NCBI RefSeq assembly: GCF_017432245.1
Contig: NZ_JAFRJO010000015.1
Span: 1-39,064, forward strand
Length of the DNA stretch: 39,064 bases
From: Methanobrevibacter sp.
Lineage (GTDB): Archaea; Methanobacteriota; Methanobacteria; Methanobacteriales; Methanobacteriaceae
Reading direction: 5' to 3'
In this document: one piece after another, positions 34,084 through 39,064 of the stretch
How the letters are laid out: each line of letters begins with the position of its first letter
How positions within the stretch are numbered: position 1 is the first letter of the stretch
Translations under genes and position numbers: made by a program
The notes under the pieces: generated by a model
The model's database searches: none
What the model saw: only the letters and a program-made list of their open reading frames with translations
Told to the model about the DNA's origin: nothing

Positions 34084-35337
34084 ATGTTTGAAGATATTCC
34101 AATAAAATTCTTTAAGGGAACTCATAGAGTGAAAGACCCAAAAGAAACAATTGAGATAAATGAGAAAAAGCTTAGAACTGCTGGAATAACCAGATTGACC
34201 GACATTACAGACTTGGATAGAGTCAAGATCCCAGTCTTTTCAGCAATCCGTCCAACTGCACAATCAGGCAGTGTAAGCGTCTATGCTGGAAAGGGCGCTA
34301 CCAGAGAGCAGGCAAAGGCGTCTGCAATGATGGAAGGATTCGAAAGGTATTCTGCAGAAAGGCAGGATATCGATAGTGAGAGAACATTTGTAGACACTTA
34401 CAACAACATTAAAAATGAAATGAATATTCTCGACCCAAAAGACCTTCTCTTGCCAAAGAATTACGGCAATGAAAATGTTGAAAATTCAAGGCTCGAATGG
34501 ATTGAAGCAGAAGACATAATAAGCGAAGAGACAGTCTATGTCCCATCAAATGCGGTTTTCCACCCTTACATCCCTACAAGGGAAGTGAGCCCAAGCCCAA
34601 TAGCTATTTTTAAAGGAAACACAAATGGTCTTGCATCCGGAAACATCATAGAGGAATCTGTTTTGCATGGAATCTTTGAAGTGGTTGAAAGGGATGCATG
34701 GAGCATTTTTGAGCTTACTAAAAGAAACAAAAAAGAAATAAGTCAAGAAAGCATTGATAACGAGATTATCAATGAGCTCTTAGACAAGTTCAATAGCCAA
34801 GGAATTAAGATAAAGCTTATGGACATTACAGCAGACTTGAAGATAACCACAATAGCTGCAAGCGCTGATGATACTGTGCTTAAGGATCCTGCACTCCTAA
34901 CTTTAGGTGTTGGAACCCACTTGAACCCAGAAGTGGCTGTGATTAGAGCGCTTACTGAAGTTGCACAAAGCAGAGCAACCCAAATTCATGGAACCCGTGA
35001 AGATACAATAAGAGCAGACTTCATGAGAAAATCCGGCTATGAACACATGAAGAGAATGAACAAGCATTACTTCCAAAGGGAAGAGGAAACAATCAATCTT
35101 TCTGATATTGAAGACAAAAGCTCACACTCAATCAAAAAGGACATTGAAACAAGCATTGAAGAGGTTCAGAAAGTTGGATTCAATCAAGTCCTATACACTG
35201 ACCTTACAAGAGATGAGATCGGAATCAATGTTGCAAGAGTAATTATTCCAAAAGCTGAGCTCTATTCATTGGATGAGGAAAGATTAGGTAATCGTGCTTT
35301 AGAATATGATAGAAAAGCAAGAAGAGGGTTAGTCTGA
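34084..35337 (+). CDS. ycaO: YcaO, McrA-glycine thioamidation
   Basis: A 417-residue YcaO protein. YcaO enzymes use ATP to activate a backbone amide; in methanogens, with TfuA, they install thioglycine in methyl-coenzyme M reductase subunit McrA. Recognisable parts are GSVSVYAGKGATREQAKASA, MMEGFERYSAERQDI (ATP-binding acidic residues), NGLASGNIIEESVLHGIFEV, VERDAWSIFELTKR and LNPEVAVIRALTEVAQSRAT. Its stop overlaps the tfuA start (TGATG), so the pair is coupled. The gene is divergent from the M24 peptidase. Confidence 0.95.
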   Translation: MFEDIPIKFFKGTHRVKDPKETIEINEKKLRTAGITRLTDITDLDRVKIPVFSAIRPTAQSGSVSVYAGKGATREQAKASAMMEGFERYSAERQDIDSERTFVDTYNNIKNEMNILDPKDLLLPKNYGNENVENSRLEWIEAEDIISEETVYVPSNAVFHPYIPTREVSPSPIAIFKGNTNGLASGNIIEESVLHGIFEVVERDAWSIFELTKRNKKEISQESIDNEIINELLDKFNSQGIKIKLMDITADLKITTIAASADDTVLKDPALLTLGVGTHLNPEVAVIRALTEVAQSRATQIHGTREDTIRADFMRKSGYEHMKRMNKHYFQREEETINLSDIEDKSSHSIKKDIETSIEEVQKVGFNQVLYTDLTRDEIGINVARVIIPKAELYSLDEERLGNRALEYDRKARRGLV

Positions 35338-35969
35338 TGAAGAAGATAATAGTTTACCTTGGATTGTCCATTTTGGAGGATGAGGCTAAAACAATACTTG
35401 ATGCAGACTACAGACCTCCAGTTAAAAGAGGAGACATCCTAAAGGCAATATCTGAAAAGCCAGACATCATAGGAATCATTGATGGTGCTTTCCACCATAC
35501 TCCTGCAGTAGCCCATAAGGAAATCATGAAGGCATTGGATAAGGGAATTACTGTAGTTGGAGGAAGCAGTATGGGAGCTTTAAGAGCATCAGAGCTTGAT
35601 GATTTAGGGATGATTGGAATCGGATATGTCTACAAGGCATACAGGTCTGGAGAAATCACTTCAGATGATGATGTGGCTTTAAGTTTTGATCCAGTCAATC
35701 AAGTTCCATTATCAGAAGCTCTTGTAAATGTTGACTACAAACTGGATTTGGCAGTAAAAGAAGGGATTATCACTGAAGAGGAAAAGGAATACATACACAA
35801 TATTGCCAAAGAAATCTATTACCCTAAACGTTCCTATCAAAACATATTCTCAAAAGTGGAAATGGAAGATGGAAAGAAAACCAAGCTTATCGATTTCATA
35901 TTGAAGGAAAAGGACATCAAATACTTGGATGCAATTGAAGTCTTGGAATACATTAAAAACTTAGAATAA
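35337..35969 (+). CDS. tfuA: TfuA-like protein, partner of YcaO
   Basis: A 210-residue TfuA protein, the partner of YcaO in McrA thioglycine formation, proposed to help deliver sulfide. Typical stretches are YLGLSILEDEAKTILDADYR, PVKRGDILKAI, GIIDGAFHHTPAVAHKEIM, VVGGSSMGALRASELDDLGM and GYVYKAYRSGEITSDDDVAL. The length fits. It follows ycaO with a one-base overlap; the LarE-like gene is 165 bp downstream in the same direction. Confidence 0.94.
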   Translation: MKKIIVYLGLSILEDEAKTILDADYRPPVKRGDILKAISEKPDIIGIIDGAFHHTPAVAHKEIMKALDKGITVVGGSSMGALRASELDDLGMIGIGYVYKAYRSGEITSDDDVALSFDPVNQVPLSEALVNVDYKLDLAVKEGIITEEEKEYIHNIAKEIYYPKRSYQNIFSKVEMEDGKKTKLIDFILKEKDIKYLDAIEVLEYIKNLE

Positions 35970-36134
35970 GCTCATTTTAGAATATAACGTTGATATAGAA
36001 AATTTTAAAAGCAATAAATAATATAACAATAGTTAATTTATTATTTTTTTATATTTGATATGATATTGAACTCGGGCGATTAATCAAATTAAATTAATAA
36101 TAAATGATTTTATTATTAAATAACGAGGCAAAAT

Positions 36135-37202
36135 ATGAATACAAATATCAAAATAAATAAAGTAAAAGAAATATTTAAAGACTACGGCAAAGTAGCTTTA
36201 GCTTTTTCTGGTGGAGCAGACAGCACATTGCTTGCATACCTTGCAAAGGAAGCAGGATGTGATGTGCTTGCAATCACATATAACAATCAAATTTTTCCAA
36301 CAGGATTCTTGGAATTTGCAAAAGAAAGAGCAAATGAAATTGGAATAAAACATGAAATCATAGAAGGTAACTTCCTAGATGTAGATGAGTTTGTTGAAAA
36401 TAGTCCAAAAAGATGTTTACTATGCAGAAACTTAATGTATGGTGCAATTAAACAAAAGGCTAATGAAGAAGGATATGAAATTATCATAGATGGAAACAAT
36501 ATAACAGACCTTACTCATGATAGGCCTGGGATATTGATGAAATACAAGTATGAGATTGAAAGTCCATTCATTGAAGCTGAACTTGAAACCCCTGAAATTC
36601 ATAAGTTCCTTGATGAAAATAATATCAAATACTCAAATTCCACAACCTGTCTTGCAACAAGGGTCAAGACCAATGAAATAGTTACTATCGATAAGGTGAA
36701 TAGGATAGACCATTGTGAAGCATATGTTAAGGAAATCACAGGTTCTGATGTAGTCAAGCTTAGAGAAGAGAAGAATGTTGCTACAATCGAATTAAGTGAT
36801 TTGGACACTATTTTAGATAAGGAAAAGATTGATTCTATCCATGAAGAATTGAAATTATCACAGTATGACAAAATCTTATTGAATCTTAAAGCAATCGAAA
36901 GTGATGATGAGCTTATTTTAGATGATGAGCTTGAAAAAGGAGCAAATAATCTTAGACTTAGAAAAAGATTGCCATTCGGAATAGATATTTCAGAAACAGA
37001 TAAGATTCTTAAAAGTAGGGAAAATGTGCATATAAGCAATATTGAGACTATTGAAGATATCGGTTATATCAAATTGAATATTGATGAGAAAGAGTCCAAG
37101 ATATTTAGAGATGGTAAGATAAGCATTGAAAACAATGAAAACAAGGAAGATGCTAAATCATCTTTAGTAAAAATATTACCATTCATTAGAAGAACTGTAT
37201 AG
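36135..37202 (+). CDS. LarE-like ATP-dependent sulfur transferase (three-cysteine type)
   Basis: A 355-residue PP-loop protein related to LarE. The ATP pyrophosphatase loop is AFSGGADSTLLAYL (SGGADS at 25-30). Cysteines at 94 and 97 (PKRCLLCRN) and 172 (STTCLATR) match the positions of the LarE CxxC pair and sulfur-donor cysteine, as in cluster-bearing LarE rather than the sacrificial type. LarE normally sulfurates the lactate racemase cofactor, but no larA, larB or larC is seen. About 85 extra C-terminal residues follow the usual LarE length, with no family I recognise. GAGG precedes the ATG. Confidence 0.85.
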   Translation: MNTNIKINKVKEIFKDYGKVALAFSGGADSTLLAYLAKEAGCDVLAITYNNQIFPTGFLEFAKERANEIGIKHEIIEGNFLDVDEFVENSPKRCLLCRNLMYGAIKQKANEEGYEIIIDGNNITDLTHDRPGILMKYKYEIESPFIEAELETPEIHKFLDENNIKYSNSTTCLATRVKTNEIVTIDKVNRIDHCEAYVKEITGSDVVKLREEKNVATIELSDLDTILDKEKIDSIHEELKLSQYDKILLNLKAIESDDELILDDELEKGANNLRLRKRLPFGIDISETDKILKSRENVHISNIETIEDIGYIKLNIDEKESKIFRDGKISIENNENKEDAKSSLVKILPFIRRTV

Positions 37203-37221
37203 TTCTTCTTCATTTACTTTT

Positions 37222-37737
37222 TTAAATATTATTTTTTAATCTTTGCTGCCTTGCAAACTCCTTAAAGGAAATCTTCTTTTCGGTTGGAATATTCTTTTCA
37301 ACAGATTTAACCATTATTCCATCATTTGAATCATCTTCTTTTTTAAATTTTAAACCTAAAATTCCTTGTGAATACTCTTCTTTTGATGAAATTCCCTTTA
37401 AGGCAAGTATTTTTCCATCCAATCTTAAAACTGTATCATCTGCTTTCACTTCAATAAGATGAATCTCAAATCTGCTTGCCTTTTCTATCTCATCATCAGT
37501 GATAAGGTCATATTTCAAAAAGAGATTTTCATGTGGAAGGACTTCATTAATTGTCCTTTTGACAGCTGATTCAAAAAGCTCTATCAGGCTTTCTATAACT
37601 GGAAGATCATTGTCCCAATAGTATGCAAGCATGACATTCAATTGGATTTCATGTTCAGAGAACTCCTCTCCAACCCTTGCTCTTATTCCAATTGTTGAAT
37701 CGTTGTCCTTTATTACTAAAATAGGCTCAGATGACAT
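37222..37737 (-). CDS. Hypothetical protein
   Basis: A 171-residue protein I do not recognise. It starts MSSEPILVIKDNDSTIGIRA, has a central VMLAYYWDNDLPVIESLIEL and FEIHLIEVKADDTVLRLDG, and ends basic (KEFARQQRLKNNI). No membrane segment or signal peptide is seen with this start. The open frame reaches back to a TTG at 37818 that would add a hydrophobic segment, but it has no ribosome binding site, whereas GAGCGAT precedes the ATG at 37737. It converges on the LarE-like gene with 19 bp between stops. Confidence 0.65.
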   Translation of the reverse strand: MSSEPILVIKDNDSTIGIRARVGEEFSEHEIQLNVMLAYYWDNDLPVIESLIELFESAVKRTINEVLPHENLFLKYDLITDDEIEKASRFEIHLIEVKADDTVLRLDGKILALKGISSKEEYSQGILGLKFKKEDDSNDGIMVKSVEKNIPTEKKISFKEFARQQRLKNNI

Positions 37738-37999
37738 GTTATCGCTCAAATTAAAAATGATTGAAAAAATTAATACTAAAACATTTATTGAAACTAATAT
37801 AAATATTTTAAATCTCAAAAAAATTAGAAAAATAGCTTAAAAAATGTTAAGTGAATTCTAAAAAGAATTCAAATAACACCAAACAAGTCAATTTTAGGAC
37901 TAATAATAATCCATGAATATAATATAGATTTTTTTGTATATAAAATTTCTTAGAAAAAAAATAAAAAAGAATGGTTAAAAAACCATTGGAAAGATTTTG

Positions 38000-38033
38000 G
38001 TCAAGGTTTTTGACGCAAGTCAAAAAGCTTGAC
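38000..38033 (-). terminator. Hairpin directly after the CBS protein gene
   Basis: GTCAAG-G-TTTTTGAC, loop GCAA, GTCAAAAA-G-CTTGAC: a 15-position stem with one G/G mismatch, abutting the stop codon at 38034. T-rich DNA follows on the minus strand (about 37945-37975) only after 25 bp, so it may be a terminator or a 3'-end stabiliser. Confidence 0.6.
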
Positions 38034-38870
38034 TTATAATAAAGTTTTAATTAAGTCACTAGCTCTGACGAGTCCAACGAGGTCTCCTTCAATTCCTAAA
38101 ACAGGTAATTGCTCTACATCAAGAGATCTCATTTTTTCAGCGCATACAGAGACTTTGGTTTTGGTGTTTGCAGTTACAACATCCTTGATTGCAACATCCT
38201 TAAACACTTTGTCGGTAAACTTGAGATGGTTTTTCTCAATGTATAAAACTGAAGTGCTGTCCCATGACCATTTGTCTCCTTCAGTACCTACTGAAGAGCT
38301 GTGTTCGGTTCTTTCAGAGATGATTTCACTTTCAGCAATGAAATCGGTTTCAGTCAAGATACCAGTCATTCTGTTGTTGGAGTTCAATCCGATAACGGAT
38401 TTCAATCCAAAGAACTTCATTACTTCAAATGCAACATTCAATGGAGTTTCATCCCAAGTTGCAGGAATGGTTTTAATCATGTACTTTTCTACAGGTTCCT
38501 TGATTCCCATATCTGCAATAGCTAAAGCTACAATATCAAAAGAAGTTACAATTCCCACTAATTCATCTTCATCATCCACTACAGGAATTCTTCTGATGTT
38601 GTTTTCAACCATCTTTTCTGCAACTGTCTTTAAGTCATCATCCATTTTTGCGGTAATCAAGTCTCTTGTCATCAACATTGCAATTTGTTCTTCATCAGGA
38701 TTGGTAATCATATCAGAACGAGTTAAAATCCCGACTAATTTGTTAGTATCATTTTTAATAACAGGCACTACAGATACATCCTCTTTTTTCATGATTCTTA
38801 AAGCATCTTCTCTGCTTCCTGGAACGGTTACATGAATAACATCTGTAGACGCTACATCTTTTACTTTCAT
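38034..38870 (-). CDS. Protein with four CBS domains
   Basis: A 278-residue cytoplasmic protein made of two CBS pairs: (1) MKVKDVASTDVIHVTVPGSR with VVPVIKNDTNKLVGILTRSD, (2) LMTRDLITAKMDDDLKTVAE with IRRIPVVDDEDELVGIVTSF, (3) VEKYMIKTIPATWDETPLNV with MTGILTETDF and (4) FKDVAIKDVVTANTKTKVSV with VEQLPVLGIEGDLVGLVRAS. CBS pairs bind adenosyl ligands such as AMP, ATP or SAM. There is no catalytic domain, so it is likely a sensor; its partner is unknown. The start at 38870 follows AGGTGTTACTT; an in-frame GTG belongs to that site. Confidence 0.92.
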   Translation of the reverse strand: MKVKDVASTDVIHVTVPGSREDALRIMKKEDVSVVPVIKNDTNKLVGILTRSDMITNPDEEQIAMLMTRDLITAKMDDDLKTVAEKMVENNIRRIPVVDDEDELVGIVTSFDIVALAIADMGIKEPVEKYMIKTIPATWDETPLNVAFEVMKFFGLKSVIGLNSNNRMTGILTETDFIAESEIISERTEHSSSVGTEGDKWSWDSTSVLYIEKNHLKFTDKVFKDVAIKDVVTANTKTKVSVCAEKMRSLDVEQLPVLGIEGDLVGLVRASDLIKTLL

Positions 38871-39064
38871 AAGTAACACCTAATTGATTTTTAAATAAGA
38901 TTAAAACAAGTATTGTGATAATTTCAATTCATTTTATTTTCTTATCTTTTCACACATAATTATCACATACCGATATAATTTTTGTTATAAGTTTTTAACA
39001 AAAAGTAGTATTCTTATTATACCTTTGTTAATATATTGTTTATCATTTAAATAATTTTAGTATA

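Noticed and set aside
36050-36090. Possible tRNA or RNA gene at a GC-richer patch (GAACTCGGGCGATTAATC) before the LarE-like gene
   Set aside because: Too short, no acceptor stem or cloverleaf, and no CCA-like end.
38029-38835. 268-codon plus-strand frame opposite the CBS protein gene
   Set aside because: It is a Ser/Thr/Ile-rich antisense shadow of a clear four-CBS protein and resembles no family.

Overview
The window looks like a chromosomal segment of a gut- or rumen-type methanogen of the order Methanobacteriales, most likely Methanobrevibacter or a close relative. The grounds are very AT-rich DNA, archaeal TATA boxes, GGTGAT-type ribosome binding sites, an A-type ATP synthase operon, and several genes typical of methanogens or archaea: YcaO/TfuA for McrA thioglycine, a CofA-like aldehyde dehydrogenase, TiaS, an archaeal Thg1, aspartate dehydrogenase, an MTH538-like protein and a class III signal peptide pilin. 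No rRNA, tRNA, CRISPR array or insertion sequence was found.

Layout. 1-5920 (minus strand): ATP synthase operon H-I-K-E-C-F-A, with subunit A cut by the window edge. 6297-6644: small membrane protein. 6678-14705 (minus): an accessory-looking metabolic cluster of two tandem DUF3100 membrane proteins, an MmgE/PrpD protein, a U32-like TIM-barrel protein, a lone class I fumarase alpha-like protein, a short citryl-CoA-lyase-type citrate synthase homologue and a nitroreductase. 15080-22380: TiaS, a divergent HTH regulator with a 55-residue membrane protein, an MTH538-like protein, FdhD, an unknown barrel-like protein, a TetR/radical SAM operon and a YbjQ protein. 22600-24385: a long inverted repeat, serA and its terminator. 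24469-26917: aspartate dehydrogenase, Thg1 and a JAMM protein in one direction. 27304-31923: PRC-barrel protein, tRNA-binding-domain protein, CofA-like dehydrogenase, and a TadC/pilin pair. 32074-32778: VapBC-type toxin-antitoxin with operator. 32866-38870: M24 peptidase, ycaO-tfuA, a LarE-like sulfur transferase, a hypothetical protein and a four-CBS protein.

The strongest candidate for an undescribed system is the 6.7-14.7 kb cluster. It joins two membrane proteins that may be transporters to enzymes of the families that condense or split, dehydrate and hydrate tri- and dicarboxylic acids. The substrate cannot be read from the sequence. Both DUF3100 genes also appear to start at an AUU codon: their first membrane helix is encoded upstream of the first ATG, no ATG, GTG or TTG exists in the open frame there, and both copies carry ATT where neighbouring genes carry ATG after the same GTGATTTT-like leader. 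A second lead is the placement of a three-cysteine LarE-like sulfur transferase next to ycaO-tfuA, which suggests, but does not show, a link to sulfur delivery for the McrA thioamide.
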